DNA of 64,000 nucleotides from CAINVV01 sp963663675 (lineage in GTDB: Bacteria > Bacteroidota > Bacteroidia > Bacteroidales > Prolixibacteraceae). Positions 1-8,402 of this stretch are shown here, piece after piece; position 1 is the first letter of the stretch, and each line of letters begins with the position of its first letter. The notes below the pieces were generated by a model, which made no database searches, was not told where the DNA came from, and saw only the letters and a list, made by a program, of their open reading frames with translations. The stretch covers positions 124,001 through 188,000 of the forward strand of contig OY760498.1 of NCBI GenBank assembly GCA_963663675.1, in the 5' to 3' direction. A program made the position numbers and the translations under genes.

Positions 1-1
1 T

Positions 2-661
2 TATGATGACAAGAACGGGAAAATATACGGTGAGTTACCGGGTGATTTCAAAAAACGTATCGAGGATCTGGGAATGATACTCACCAGCTGTCATCTCGGA
101 GGTCCTAACTATACGAAAGAAAATCATTCTTCAACCATGGAATGGTGGAAGAAGGCCATTGAAGATCACGCCAAAACCGGAATGAAATTTATGATTAAGC
201 CCGGAATGAAATGGCCAACCAAGCTGGATGATTTGAAGGTCCAGATGGATTATTTTAACGCTGTCGGAGACTTGGTATCAGCTTCTGGTATGCAGTTCGG
301 TTTCCACAACCACAACCACGAGTTCACAAAGATTGAAGATAAGGTGATATATGACTTTATGATAAACAATACAGATCCTAAAAAAGTTTGTTTTGAAATG
401 GATGTGTACTGGGTAATGAAAGGCGGATTTTCACCTGTTGAATACATGAAAAAATATCCAAATCGTTTCCAGTTGTTGCATATCAAAGATGAAAAGGAGA
501 TTGGTGCAAGCGGCCTTCTTGATTTCAAAGCTATTTTTGAAGAGGGATATGCGATTGGAATGAAGGATTATTTCGTTGAAGTTGAGCGATATGACTTTGA
601 ACCGATTGTAAGTGTTCAGAAAAGTTACGATTTCCTGGCCCAGGCTTCCTACGTAAAGTAA
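2..661 (+). CDS. Sugar phosphate isomerase/epimerase-like TIM-barrel protein (5' truncated)
   Basis: The reading frame is open from base 2, so the N-terminus lies left of the window and about 220 C-terminal residues are visible. Metal-ligand motifs of the xylose isomerase-like/IolE TIM-barrel superfamily can be read in order: SCHLGG, FGFHNHNHEF, CFEMDVYW and LLHIKDE. These proteins isomerise, epimerise or dehydrate sugars and inositols, using a divalent metal held by Glu, Asp and His. In Bacteroidota, related proteins often sit near Gfo/Idh/MocA oxidoreductases and DUF1080 proteins that handle 3-keto sugars; such genes occur further right in this window. Whether this copy is exported cannot be judged without its start. 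The family call is firm; the substrate is unknown. Confidence 0.85.
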   Translation, partial: YDDKNGKIYGELPGDFKKRIEDLGMILTSCHLGGPNYTKENHSSTMEWWKKAIEDHAKTGMKFMIKPGMKWPTKLDDLKVQMDYFNAVGDLVSASGMQFGFHNHNHEFTKIEDKVIYDFMINNTDPKKVCFEMDVYWVMKGGFSPVEYMKKYPNRFQLLHIKDEKEIGASGLLDFKAIFEEGYAIGMKDYFVEVERYDFEPIVSVQKSYDFLAQASYVK

Positions 662-707
662 TCTATTGTTTCAATTGCTGTTAACGGATTTTCTTGACCT
701 TATTCAT

Positions 708-753
708 CCGGTTACGGATATTTTTTATTTTACATAAAAATGTCCGTGACCGG
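708..753 (+). terminator. Hairpin downstream of the isomerase-like gene
   Basis: An 18-bp stem (708-725 with 736-753) closes over a 10-base loop. Two positions pair only as G-U in RNA read from the + strand and would be A-C mismatches on the other strand, so the structure is selected, if at all, in + strand RNA. It begins 46 bases after the isomerase stop codon and ends 34 bases before the next start. No long T run follows, so a role as terminator is likely but not proven; a 5'-UTR element of the next gene is the alternative. Confidence 0.5.
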
Positions 754-775
754 CTGATAATCTGATGTATATTGT

Positions 776-783
776 TATATTTG
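776..783 (+). promoter_or_regulatory. Possible -7 element (TATATTTG) before the UroD-like gene
   Basis: TATATTTG fits the Bacteroidota -7 consensus TAnnTTTG. It ends only four bases before the ATG at 788, so a transcript starting from it would be nearly leaderless. No good -33 TTG is found 19-21 bases upstream, which keeps confidence low. Confidence 0.3.
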
Positions 784-787
784 GGAG

Positions 788-1822
788 ATGAATAGTTTGC
801 AGAGGACGATGGATTTTTTAGAGGGAAGGTCAGTAGACCGGCCTCCATTTCATCCCATTCTGATGCGGTTTGCCGCAAAGTATTGTGGGATAAACTATCG
901 CGATTTCTGCCTGAATCATCTGGACAAATGTTCTGCTAATCTAAGGTGTGCCAGGGATTTTTCCACAGACTGGGTTAATGTTATGTCAGATCCCTGGGCC
1001 GAAGCTTCATCCTTTGGGACCAGGGTTAGCTATCCTTTAAATTCGCTTCCCACAGTTGATGAATGGCTGATCAGAGAAATTAAGGACATCAAGATGATTA
1101 AACCACTGAGGGTTAATCATCATGCTCGTCTGGTTTCAAGAATAGAAGAGATTAAATATTACCGGGAGCATGCAGGTGATTCTCAATTTATTTGTGGATG
1201 GGTCGAAGGTCCCCTGGCTGAATATTGTGATTTACGGAATGTTTCAGAAGCATTTATCGATTTTTTCGAACATCCGGAGGAATTAAAAAAAGGTCTGGAA
1301 TTAGTTACTGAAAGTACAATGTCGTTTCTTGAGGCCCAGGTTAAGGCTGGCGCACACTGCATTGGAATCGGAGACGCTGTATGTTCGCTGATTTCACCTG
1401 ACTTATACCTGGAATATGTTTTTCCTTTGGAGAAAGCGCTTGTTGATCATGCGCATTATCTGGGTGCGAAAGTGAAATTGCACATATGCGGTAATACAAC
1501 AGCTATCCTTCCTGATATGATTCGTACCGGGGCTGATCTGATTGATATTGATCATTTGGTAGAAGATATTGAATTTGTTATACCTTTACTTTCCGGACAT
1601 CAGGTTGTATCGGGGAACAGTGATCCTGTTTCTGTCGTTCAGAACGGGACTGCTGATCAGTTAGCTGCAAGTGTGGAGAGCTGTTTTGTTCGTACCGGTG
1701 GAAGGGGTGTTGTTTCAGCAGGTTGCGAAATTACTCCGGATACCACAGTGGAACAGTTGATGTTATATTCACTGATCGTATCAGGTTTAAAATGGGGTAA
1801 AATAATCAAGAAAATCAAATAA
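788..1822 (+). CDS. Uroporphyrinogen decarboxylase-family protein, MtaA/CmuA-like
   Basis: This 344-residue protein has the overall pattern of the UroD superfamily. A HICGNT motif (His232, Cys234) and a late Cys (Cys313, in SAGCEITPDTT) match the H-x-C...C zinc site of MtaA-type methyltransferases rather than the heme-pathway decarboxylase, and the N-terminal substrate-binding region of true HemE is not obvious. Known MtaA/CmuA proteins move methyl groups to or from corrinoids or thiols. No corrinoid protein gene is visible nearby, so the substrate is open. The next gene starts two bases after its stop, so the two are surely co-transcribed. Confidence 0.75.
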   Translation: MNSLQRTMDFLEGRSVDRPPFHPILMRFAAKYCGINYRDFCLNHLDKCSANLRCARDFSTDWVNVMSDPWAEASSFGTRVSYPLNSLPTVDEWLIREIKDIKMIKPLRVNHHARLVSRIEEIKYYREHAGDSQFICGWVEGPLAEYCDLRNVSEAFIDFFEHPEELKKGLELVTESTMSFLEAQVKAGAHCIGIGDAVCSLISPDLYLEYVFPLEKALVDHAHYLGAKVKLHICGNTTAILPDMIRTGADLIDIDHLVEDIEFVIPLLSGHQVVSGNSDPVSVVQNGTADQLAASVESCFVRTGGRGVVSAGCEITPDTTVEQLMLYSLIVSGLKWGKIIKKIK

Positions 1823-1824
1823 CT

Positions 1825-3015
1825 ATGAAAAGAAAAACAATTCTCCTGTTCATCTTATTTCTTCCAATTTTGATTCCATTGTTTTCCTTTCTATTTTGGT
1901 GGATTCAGGATGAAAAGCCGTTGAAAATTCTGATATATGATATGACGGTTCCTTTCCAAGAGCGCGATGAACACAAATCACTAAGCTGGGTTTTGATTAA
2001 TCAAAAATATACGGATTCCAGACAATTCAATAAGTTGAATTCCGATTACAAAGGATTTTTCCCGCTTAATGATTTCAAATTTATTACAAAGGACTTCTCT
2101 AAATTGACCAAGGAGGAAGTTTATCAGGCCGCGGATAGCCTTGATATGGTTTATTACACAGACACATACGGGGTTTATACAAATGAGTGGTATGGAAGTA
2201 TGATGATCAACGAACGGTCTTCGAGGATATATGGTGGCCTTCATGCCAATGATATTGTCCTTCTTCAAAGACTGAAAGATACTGGAAAGCTTATTATGGC
2301 CGAGTTCAACTTTTTGGCAAGTCCAACTTCCCGGGAACTAAGAACAGAGGCGGAACAGTTGCTGGATGTCAAATGGACTGGTTGGGTGGGCAGATATTAT
2401 GACCCATTGGACACCGTAATCAACCAGGATATTCCTCTTTGGGCCAGAAAGCTTTACAGAAATCAGTATAAACAGCAATGGGATTTTCACAGGCCCGGTA
2501 TTTTATTCGTCCATGAGGATGGAAGAATTGTCATCCTGGAAATGGATAATACTTTATCAGAGGAAGTCCCTTGGATTTATACTTCACAATATGGAATGCA
2601 AAGATATGGCCTTCCTGAGGAGATTACCTATCCATACTGGTTTGATATCCTGGAATCAGGACCGTCTAACAGGATCGTTTCCAAATACAAGATTTATACC
2701 AATGAGAGTGGGAAAAAATTGTTGAGTGATAATGGCATACCGGATGTTTTCCCATCTGTTATTGAAAATAAAGACAACAATTATTACTATTTTGCCGGTG
2801 ACTACTGTGATAATCCGATTTTCATTGAAAGTGCCAAATACAGTGGACTTCAGTATTACAACAAATTTTTCTACGATAAATACAATTACATCAACAGGAC
2901 TCCATTTTTCTGGAATTTTTACAGACCAATGGTAACCAATATTCTGGATGAGTATTACACCAAGCTGAAGAATAGAAAGGCTTCCGGCAAGATCGCTGTA
3001 GTAGTACCAAACTAG
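1825..3015 (+). CDS. Membrane-anchored protein of unknown function
   Basis: I do not recognise this 396-residue protein. A single hydrophobic segment at residues 5-27, after a KRK start, suggests an N-terminal anchor with the rest outside the cytoplasm. The body is rich in Tyr and Trp and has short alternating hydrophobic strands, for example KILIYDMTVPF and GKLIMAEFNFLASPTS, which could belong to a Rossmann- or GATase-like fold; no catalytic motif stands out. It follows the UroD-like gene by two bases. Its stop codon shares the tetranucleotide CTAG (3012-3015) with the stop of the convergent SMP-30 gene. Confidence 0.7.
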   Translation: MKRKTILLFILFLPILIPLFSFLFWWIQDEKPLKILIYDMTVPFQERDEHKSLSWVLINQKYTDSRQFNKLNSDYKGFFPLNDFKFITKDFSKLTKEEVYQAADSLDMVYYTDTYGVYTNEWYGSMMINERSSRIYGGLHANDIVLLQRLKDTGKLIMAEFNFLASPTSRELRTEAEQLLDVKWTGWVGRYYDPLDTVINQDIPLWARKLYRNQYKQQWDFHRPGILFVHEDGRIVILEMDNTLSEEVPWIYTSQYGMQRYGLPEEITYPYWFDILESGPSNRIVSKYKIYTNESGKKLLSDNGIPDVFPSVIENKDNNYYYFAGDYCDNPIFIESAKYSGLQYYNKFFYDKYNYINRTPFFWNFYRPMVTNILDEYYTKLKNRKASGKIAVVVPN

Positions 3016-3905
3016 TTGCCCCTGACTTTCATTTTAAGGATATAAACTGAAGTACGTGCCGTAATAAAGAGGATATTTCTTTTTTTGCCTCCAAAACACA
3101 GGTTGGACGGTTGTTCCGGCACCTCTATTTTTGCGATATTTTCACCTTTGGGATTGTATACCGAAACAAATTTATTCGTCAGGTATACATTCCCTTTTTT
3201 GTCAATAGTCATACCATCCGAACCTTCAGGTGCGAATAATGTTTTATTGGACAGCGTTCCATCTTGAGTGATATTGTATTTCCAGATTTTTCTGTCGTTG
3301 ATATCGCTTACATAGAGTGTTTTGCCATCAGGTGTACCAATCAGGCCGTTAGGCTGTTTGAAGTCGCCTATCACGCGTGTTATTTTCCCTTCAGGACTCA
3401 GGTAATATACTCCCCGTGTATCCTGCATTTCTGCGTGGCCGGTCGCCCAGTATTCCCGGTGGTAATATGGATCTGAAAAGTAGATACCTCCTTCGGGATC
3501 TATCCAAAGATCGTTAGGTCCATTGAAGTGGTATCCATTGTAATTCTCTGCAAGTGTCAGTATTTGCCGATCTGCCTTGAAACATACCAACCTGTTATGA
3601 AGGTCCGCACAAGCGACCAATTCACCCTTCCTGTTAAAATAAGTTCCATTTGCTCTTTCACTTTTCTGAGAAAAAGTTGTAATGGATCCGTTTTCGTGCC
3701 AGATGTCGATTTTGTCGTTGGGCTGGTCGGTAAAGTAGACACTCCCGTCATCGGAGGCGGAAGGACCCTCCGTAAATGAGTATCCGCCTCCGGCCAGTAC
3801 CACCTTTTCACCTTCAGCAAAAAGCTGATTTTTTGGTTTCCTGACTTCTGAATGTCCTGTAAAATATCCTGACAATGAAATAATTACAATTAAAAAACGT
3901 ATCAT
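3012..3905 (-). CDS. SMP-30/gluconolactonase-family protein, secreted
   Basis: This 297-residue protein starts with a short hydrophobic export signal, then shows repeated beta-propeller blades. Typical family segments are visible: FTEGPSASDDGSVYFTD, FNGPNDLWIDPEGGIYFSDP, QPNGLIGTPDGKTLYVSD and GSDGMTIDKKGNVYLT. The Glu of the first, the Asn-Asp of the second and the Asp of the last correspond to the metal ligands of SMP-30 lactonases. It probably hydrolyses a sugar lactone in the periplasm. It is the second gene of a two-gene unit, starting seven bases after the stop of the membrane-protein gene. A periplasmic lactonase would suit sugar oxidation by the Gfo/Idh enzymes of this region, but that link is inferred. 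Confidence 0.87.
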   Translation of the reverse strand: MIRFLIVIISLSGYFTGHSEVRKPKNQLFAEGEKVVLAGGGYSFTEGPSASDDGSVYFTDQPNDKIDIWHENGSITTFSQKSERANGTYFNRKGELVACADLHNRLVCFKADRQILTLAENYNGYHFNGPNDLWIDPEGGIYFSDPYYHREYWATGHAEMQDTRGVYYLSPEGKITRVIGDFKQPNGLIGTPDGKTLYVSDINDRKIWKYNITQDGTLSNKTLFAPEGSDGMTIDKKGNVYLTNKFVSVYNPKGENIAKIEVPEQPSNLCFGGKKRNILFITARTSVYILKMKVRGN

Positions 3906-3912
3906 AGATTTA

Positions 3913-5184
3913 TTATGTGAAACGCAGGTTACCTCCTTTTAGTCCGTCATGCATCAGACCTGAAACGAGGGAAATAATGATTATTACGGCAATAACAAGG
4001 GTAAAATAGAGCGCCCATTTGTCCTTAGGGAAAATTTCCCTGGAATGGTTTTCGTTAAAGGGAGTTTCCGCGAATCTTATCAGGAACCAGAATACAATCA
4101 GATTTACGATATAAAGTGGTTGTTCTGACCTGAAATTTCCCATAAAAAGGCCGGTTATCAGCCAGCTCCAAAGAATGTACGTACCAAATACACTGTAAAA
4201 TAAGACTTTCAATTCGCTTGTACTGTAGCCGGCTTTACCCTTTAGTTTCAATCGTATTATAAGGTTCATCAGCAATAAGATTCCCAGAGTAGCAATTGAA
4301 AGGTATAAAGCAGTAGCCTCCTGGTTTTGAATAAAATTGCTTTTCAGCAGATCCGGGACCCGAAAGGCATCTTTCCAAACCAGCAAAGGGACAATAAGAG
4401 TGATCAGCAATAAGGTAAGATTGTTTTCATATTTCCTGGGAGATTCATTGTCAACGGGCCACTTTGAGGTAAATACTCCGTATGCCATGCCGGATCCGCC
4501 CCAGAAGCCAATGTTGTATTCCATAACATTCCAGAAATTGAAATGTAATTCGAAGTAGGTTCCAATGTTTTGCAGGAAGTTCCCGAATGAAAATCCGAAT
4601 CCGGCGCCGAGCATTGCATAGAAAGCAACACGCAAGGCTGAGCCATATCCGTTTCGTACCATATGCCAGACCATGGCAACTCCTGCACCAAGACATACTG
4701 CCCAGGCTTCTGAACGAGGTGGTGTCATCAGTAATTCAGCCTGTTCAATCAGAAAATAATAGCCAATAAGTCCGCCGGCAGCCATTTCGGCAATAAGGGA
4801 GGGCCATTTTACACGGTTGGAAGGGGTGGAATTCAATGTGAGACCGACAAGACCTCCGCCGATTAGTCCGAACAGCCCACCGATAACGAATAGGGACAAG
4901 AAACCGTAAGTTGAATTCAGAAAATCTCCTGCACGGCAGTATCCGACCACCATGCCATAGCTTATCATTCCTGTGGTTCCCCAACCAATGGCTGAAGCCG
5001 CTATTACAGGCAGCATTTTGTTGTACCATTCCTTGCGTCCGGATGCAAGTAAAAGGGCTGCACCGCCTATAATGCCTGCCATAGCAGCACCCGGTTCGTG
5101 TCCAAACTGACCTCGTATGGCCCATGCGGTACCAAAGGCTATTCCCACAAGCAGTATGGGAAGAAGTAATTGATTTTTCTTCAT
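3913..5184 (-). CDS. Polytopic membrane protein of unknown function
   Basis: This 423-residue protein is strongly hydrophobic, with roughly ten to twelve likely membrane helices from residue 5 to the C-terminus and many Gly-rich helices (IGGLFGLIGGGLVGL, AMLGAGFGFSFGNF). I see no nucleotide-binding or transporter signature. The first helix pair holds the polar segment AIRGQFGHEPGAA, which may matter for function. It leads a two-gene unit with the SMP-30 lactonase, suggesting a carrier or membrane component for the lactone or its product. It is transcribed divergently from selU. Confidence 0.8.
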   Translation of the reverse strand: MKKNQLLLPILLVGIAFGTAWAIRGQFGHEPGAAMAGIIGGAALLLASGRKEWYNKMLPVIAASAIGWGTTGMISYGMVVGYCRAGDFLNSTYGFLSLFVIGGLFGLIGGGLVGLTLNSTPSNRVKWPSLIAEMAAGGLIGYYFLIEQAELLMTPPRSEAWAVCLGAGVAMVWHMVRNGYGSALRVAFYAMLGAGFGFSFGNFLQNIGTYFELHFNFWNVMEYNIGFWGGSGMAYGVFTSKWPVDNESPRKYENNLTLLLITLIVPLLVWKDAFRVPDLLKSNFIQNQEATALYLSIATLGILLLMNLIIRLKLKGKAGYSTSELKVLFYSVFGTYILWSWLITGLFMGNFRSEQPLYIVNLIVFWFLIRFAETPFNENHSREIFPKDKWALYFTLVIAVIIIISLVSGLMHDGLKGGNLRFT

Positions 5185-5215
5185 TGGAATATGTTAATAG
5201 TAGTTATTGAACAGT

Positions 5216-5223
5216 CAAAGCTA
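5216..5223 (-). promoter_or_regulatory. Possible -7 element (TAGCTTTG) for the membrane protein/SMP-30 unit
   Basis: Read on the minus strand, TAGCTTTG matches TAnnTTTG and lies about 32 bases upstream of the start codon at 5184. No clear -33 TTG is found at the standard spacing, so support is moderate. Confidence 0.4.
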
Positions 5224-5237
5224 CAAAAAAACGCCAA

Positions 5238-5267
5238 TTGTGTTCTAAGCAATTTGGGTTAAATTTG
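5238..5267 (+). promoter_or_regulatory. Bacteroidota-type promoter for the selenium cluster
   Basis: TTG (5238-5240), a 19-base spacer and TAAATTTG (5260-5267) match the Bacteroidota sigma-70-type consensus TTG-N19-21-TAnnTTTG. The selU start codon follows 10 bases later, so the leader would be very short. It lies in the 93-bp divergent gap beside the opposing -7 element at 5216-5223. Confidence 0.65.
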
Positions 5268-5277
5268 TCAGCATAAA

Positions 5278-6309
5278 ATGGCTAAGATGACAATACTTAA
5301 AGCGGAAGAGTTTATTAGCAGGATAAAGGGGAAGACGGTACTGGATATCCGCACTCCTGCTGAATTCAGGGAAGGTCATTTGCCTGGCGCCATCTCTTTT
5401 CCTCTTTTCAGTAATGAAGAGCGGGTAATTGTCGGTACAATATACAAACAGGCCGGACGTGATCATGCTGTATTGAAAGGTCTGGAACTGGTTGGGCCGA
5501 AACTGAAGGATTTCGTCCTTAAAGCTAACCGATATAAAGGTGAACTTTTCCTTTACTGCTGGAGAGGGGGCATGCGGAGTGGCAGTATGGCCTGGTTGCT
5601 GGAAACTGCAGGCCGTGAGGTATATGTTCTGGAAGGAGGTTATAAGGCATACCGAACTTTTGGAAGAGAGCTTATTGCGCAAGGGCTTAAGCTGGTGATG
5701 CTCAGCGGGCCAACAGGCTCCGGAAAAACTGAGATTCTGCATCAATTGGCAGAGCTCGGTGAGCAGGTTCTTGATCTAGAAGGATTGGCAAATCACCGCG
5801 GGTCAAGTTTTGGTGGCATTGGCCAGCCACCTCAACCGGGAACTGAACATTTCACCAACCTTGTCATTGAAAAGATTGCCGGTTTTGATCTCTCAGGAGC
5901 TATCTGGGTAGAAGGTGAGAGCCAGAATATTGGAAAGGTATTTATATTGGATGAACTCTTTTCTCAGATGAATTGTTGTCCGACCATCCGTATCGATCCC
6001 CCCAGGTCAGAACGTGTCAGGAGGCTTGTCCGCGATTATGCGGGTTTCCCGATGGAGGACCTTCGGCTGAGTATTGAAAAAATTAGTAAACGGCTGGGAG
6101 GTAAAGACACCAAAGATACTCTTGACGCCTTGGATTCGGGTGATTATGAAAAAGTTGTTGACATAACGCTGGCGTATTACGATAAAACTTACGATTATAG
6201 TATGGCAAGACGGGAAACTAAAATGATTCCTTTTGTACCCGTCTCTTATGACCCGGAAAGGATTGGTCCAGAGCTGATTGCATTTGCCAGGCAAAATTTT
6301 GGTATTTAG
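5278..6309 (+). CDS. selU: tRNA 2-selenouridine synthase (SelU/MnmH)
   Basis: This 343-residue protein has the two-domain layout of SelU. An N-terminal rhodanese domain carries the catalytic Cys94 in YCWRGGMRSGSMAWLL, and a P-loop NTPase follows with GPTGSGKT at 144-151. The family replaces sulfur with selenium at 2-thiouridine in the wobble position of certain tRNAs, using selenophosphate, through a geranylated intermediate. Length and motifs are normal for the family. It leads a run with yedF, a cysteine desulfurase-like gene, a DUF3343 gene and selD, the last being the source of selenophosphate. An alternative start three codons in (second Met) cannot be excluded. Confidence 0.95.
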   Translation: MAKMTILKAEEFISRIKGKTVLDIRTPAEFREGHLPGAISFPLFSNEERVIVGTIYKQAGRDHAVLKGLELVGPKLKDFVLKANRYKGELFLYCWRGGMRSGSMAWLLETAGREVYVLEGGYKAYRTFGRELIAQGLKLVMLSGPTGSGKTEILHQLAELGEQVLDLEGLANHRGSSFGGIGQPPQPGTEHFTNLVIEKIAGFDLSGAIWVEGESQNIGKVFILDELFSQMNCCPTIRIDPPRSERVRRLVRDYAGFPMEDLRLSIEKISKRLGGKDTKDTLDALDSGDYEKVVDITLAYYDKTYDYSMARRETKMIPFVPVSYDPERIGPELIAFARQNFGI

Positions 6310-6369
6310 GATGAATTATCCGAGCGAAACAGGTTATCAAAATCTGAGTTGAAATAATAGACATAATAA

Positions 6370-6972
6370 ATGAAAAAAGTAGACGGGAAGGGGTTGCTTT
6401 GTCCGCAACCCTTGATTTTGACGCGGAAGGCACTAAAGATGAGTGAGACTGGTGAGGTACTGATAATTGAATGTGACAACCGTACAGCCTACCAGAATAT
6501 TATTACCTACCTGAAAGATCAGTCACTTTCTCCGGAAGGCACTGAAGAGGGTGGCATTTTCAGGATAGAAGTTGTTAATCAGCCTTTGCTGAAAGACGAG
6601 GTCAACCAGATCGTGCAAGTTCAGGGGGTAAAAACATCGGCCTATGTTGTTGCAGTCAGCAGCGAAAAGATGGGAGAGGGGGATCCCCAATTGGGCGCAA
6701 TACTTATGAAGGGATTTCTTAATGCCCTGAATGAGCAGCCTGTATTACCAACTCACCTGGTATTTTACAATGCCGGAGCAAGAATGGCCACAAAGGATTC
6801 CGGAGTGCTCGCATCTTTACAAACACTTGAGGAAGCAGGGGTTGAAATCCTGATATGCGGAACTTGTGCAGATTTTTATGGCATTAAAGATCAATTGGGA
6901 GTTGGGAAGATTTCCAATATGTTTACCATCACTGAGGCAATGGCCCGTACAGGGCATGTGGTAAAGCCCTGA
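6370..6972 (+). CDS. yedF: YedF-type sulfurtransferase-like selenium metabolism protein
   Basis: The 200-residue protein joins a TusA/SirA-like N-terminal domain (about 1-75), with CPQP at residues 11-14, to a DsrE-like C-terminal domain (about 95-200). This architecture is that of the selenium-metabolism YedF family, whose genes co-occur with selD. The conserved Cys11 in the CPxP motif is the expected chalcogen-carrying residue. A further Cys pair, CGTC, occurs in the DsrE-like part. It sits 60 bp after selU and 44 bp before the aminotransferase gene, so it is likely part of one operon. The exact biochemical role of the family is not settled. Confidence 0.9.
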   Translation: MKKVDGKGLLCPQPLILTRKALKMSETGEVLIIECDNRTAYQNIITYLKDQSLSPEGTEEGGIFRIEVVNQPLLKDEVNQIVQVQGVKTSAYVVAVSSEKMGEGDPQLGAILMKGFLNALNEQPVLPTHLVFYNAGARMATKDSGVLASLQTLEEAGVEILICGTCADFYGIKDQLGVGKISNMFTITEAMARTGHVVKP

Positions 6973-7016
6973 TCAGTAATTGGGAAGGCTCTTGAATCAA
7001 AGAAAAAAAATTTGCT

Positions 7017-8135
7017 ATGAACTTATATTTTGACAATTGTGCGACCAGTTTTCCCAAACCCGCAGCGGTGGCTGAGGCAATGAGCAAACACCTGAACGAG
7101 ACAGGAGGAACCTATGGCCGCTCGGCCTACCCGCGTATCCTACAGTCAACCAGGCTTGTTGAGGATTGCCGCGATCAATTGGCAGATTTGATGGGTACGA
7201 CCGATGCCGCTAAGATTATTTTTACCGCCAATGCAACCACGGCGCTAAACCTGATGATCCAGGGAATCTGCAGGAAAGGAGGACATGTTCTTACTTCTTC
7301 CATGGAGCACAATGCCATAGCCAGGCCTCTTGAATACCTGAAAAGCAAAGGCCTGATTGAATGGGAATTGCTTGAAAGTGCCCCGGATGGCAGGATCCTG
7401 ATTGAAAAAATAGCTTCAAAGTTACGTCCGGATACTATGCTGGTAGCAATCTGTCATATGAGCAACGTAAATGGAATGGCACAGTCACCGGGTGATATAA
7501 AAAAGGCAATCGGGGATATACCCCTGTTGATTGACGCCAGCCAGTCGTTGGGGCAGTTTCCTGTTGAGGTGGATAGATGGGGTGTCGATTTTCTGGCTTT
7601 TACAGGCCATAAATCCATGCTTGGGCCGACTGGTACCGGTGGAGCCTTTATAAGGCATCCTGAAGTGGTTGAGCCACTGATTTTCGGAGGTACCGGAAGC
7701 GGTTCAGATTCACTATCCATGCCTTCATTTGTTCCGGATCGCTTTGAAGCAGGAACTCCAAACATCACCGGAATTCACGGATTGAATGCAGCTCTGAAAA
7801 ACAGGCCGGTCTATCAGCATACAAAAGATGATTTTCTTGAACTGATCAGGGAAGTGAAACGTAATGCCAATTATCGTGTCCGCTGTGCGGATGATCTGTC
7901 CAACCAGGGAAGGCTGTTTTCTGTCCTTCACAATAAGATGAACGGCTCGTCGCTTGCCCAAATCTTTTACGAATCTTATGGAATTGAATGCAGGGCTGGT
8001 CTGCATTGCGCACCGCTTGCCCATCGTCACCTTGGATCATTTCCTTCCGGAGATTGCCGGTTTTCACTTTCTCCCTACCATACCCCTGAAGAGTTGTCCT
8101 ATCTTTCAAAAGCAATTCACGATGTTGGTAAATAG
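7017..8135 (+). CDS. Class V aminotransferase / cysteine desulfurase-family protein (selenium-associated)
   Basis: This 372-residue PLP enzyme has the class V features: SMEHNAIARPLEYL, the cofactor aspartate in LIDASQSLGQ, the Schiff-base Lys199 in FTGHKSMLGPTG, and a C-terminal catalytic-type Cys331 in RAGLHCAPLAHRHLG. It resembles the small selenium-linked group of cysteine desulfurases rather than housekeeping IscS or SufS. It would release sulfur or selenium from cysteine or selenocysteine and pass it to a carrier, and the neighbours YedF, DUF3343 and SelD supply partners for that. The next gene starts inside its 3' end (14-base overlap), indicating tight coupling. Confidence 0.92.
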   Translation: MNLYFDNCATSFPKPAAVAEAMSKHLNETGGTYGRSAYPRILQSTRLVEDCRDQLADLMGTTDAAKIIFTANATTALNLMIQGICRKGGHVLTSSMEHNAIARPLEYLKSKGLIEWELLESAPDGRILIEKIASKLRPDTMLVAICHMSNVNGMAQSPGDIKKAIGDIPLLIDASQSLGQFPVEVDRWGVDFLAFTGHKSMLGPTGTGGAFIRHPEVVEPLIFGGTGSGSDSLSMPSFVPDRFEAGTPNITGIHGLNAALKNRPVYQHTKDDFLELIREVKRNANYRVRCADDLSNQGRLFSVLHNKMNGSSLAQIFYESYGIECRAGLHCAPLAHRHLGSFPSGDCRFSLSPYHTPEELSYLSKAIHDVGK

Positions 8136-8337
8136 GGAAATCTTCCTGTTTCAGAACATCCGGCAGGTTATTTTAGCTGAACGGTGGTGTATTGAAAACA
8201 GTGTGGATGTGAAGGTCATTCCTGTACCGAGACCCTATTCTTCTGAATGTGGCATGTGTCTGGAAATCAGCAAGGAACAAGGGGATAAACTCGAAAAATT
8301 TACCAAACAGAGCGGAATGTCAATTGTCAGAATTTAG
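8122..8337 (+). CDS. DUF3343 protein, putative Se/S carrier
   Basis: This is a 71-residue protein. I chose the ATG at 8122 because the sequence from there, beginning MLVNREIFLFQN, has the length and pattern of the DUF3343 family, and the start overlaps the preceding gene by 14 bases. A CGMC motif in SSECGMCLEI is the likely chalcogen-binding site. DUF3343 proteins are found beside yedF and selD in many genomes and are thought to carry selenium or sulfur. The same frame stays open upstream to an ATG at 7954, but that part overlaps the aminotransferase gene and is unlikely to be translated. Confidence 0.8.
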   Translation: MLVNREIFLFQNIRQVILAERWCIENSVDVKVIPVPRPYSSECGMCLEISKEQGDKLEKFTKQSGMSIVRI

Positions 8338-8389
8338 TCCTCCGTTAACCTTTGAAAAGCAGTGATATTCGGGGTGATGGTTTTTTGCG

Positions 8390-8397
8390 TATTTTTG
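8390..8397 (+). promoter_or_regulatory. Possible internal -7 element (TATTTTTG) before selD
   Basis: TATTTTTG fits TAnnTTTG and ends five bases before the chosen selD start at 8403. The -33 position is weak (TTC). It may allow extra selD transcription, but the fit could be chance in AT-rich DNA. Confidence 0.3.
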
Positions 8398-8402
8398 TCA
8401 TT

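Noticed and set aside
7954..8121. Open frame upstream of the DUF3343 start
   Set aside because: It overlaps the aminotransferase gene fully and has no resemblance to the family; the start at 8122 explains the gene better.
8352..8402. Longer selD start
   Set aside because: The extra 17 residues do not resemble SelD, and the start at 8403 gives the normal family length.
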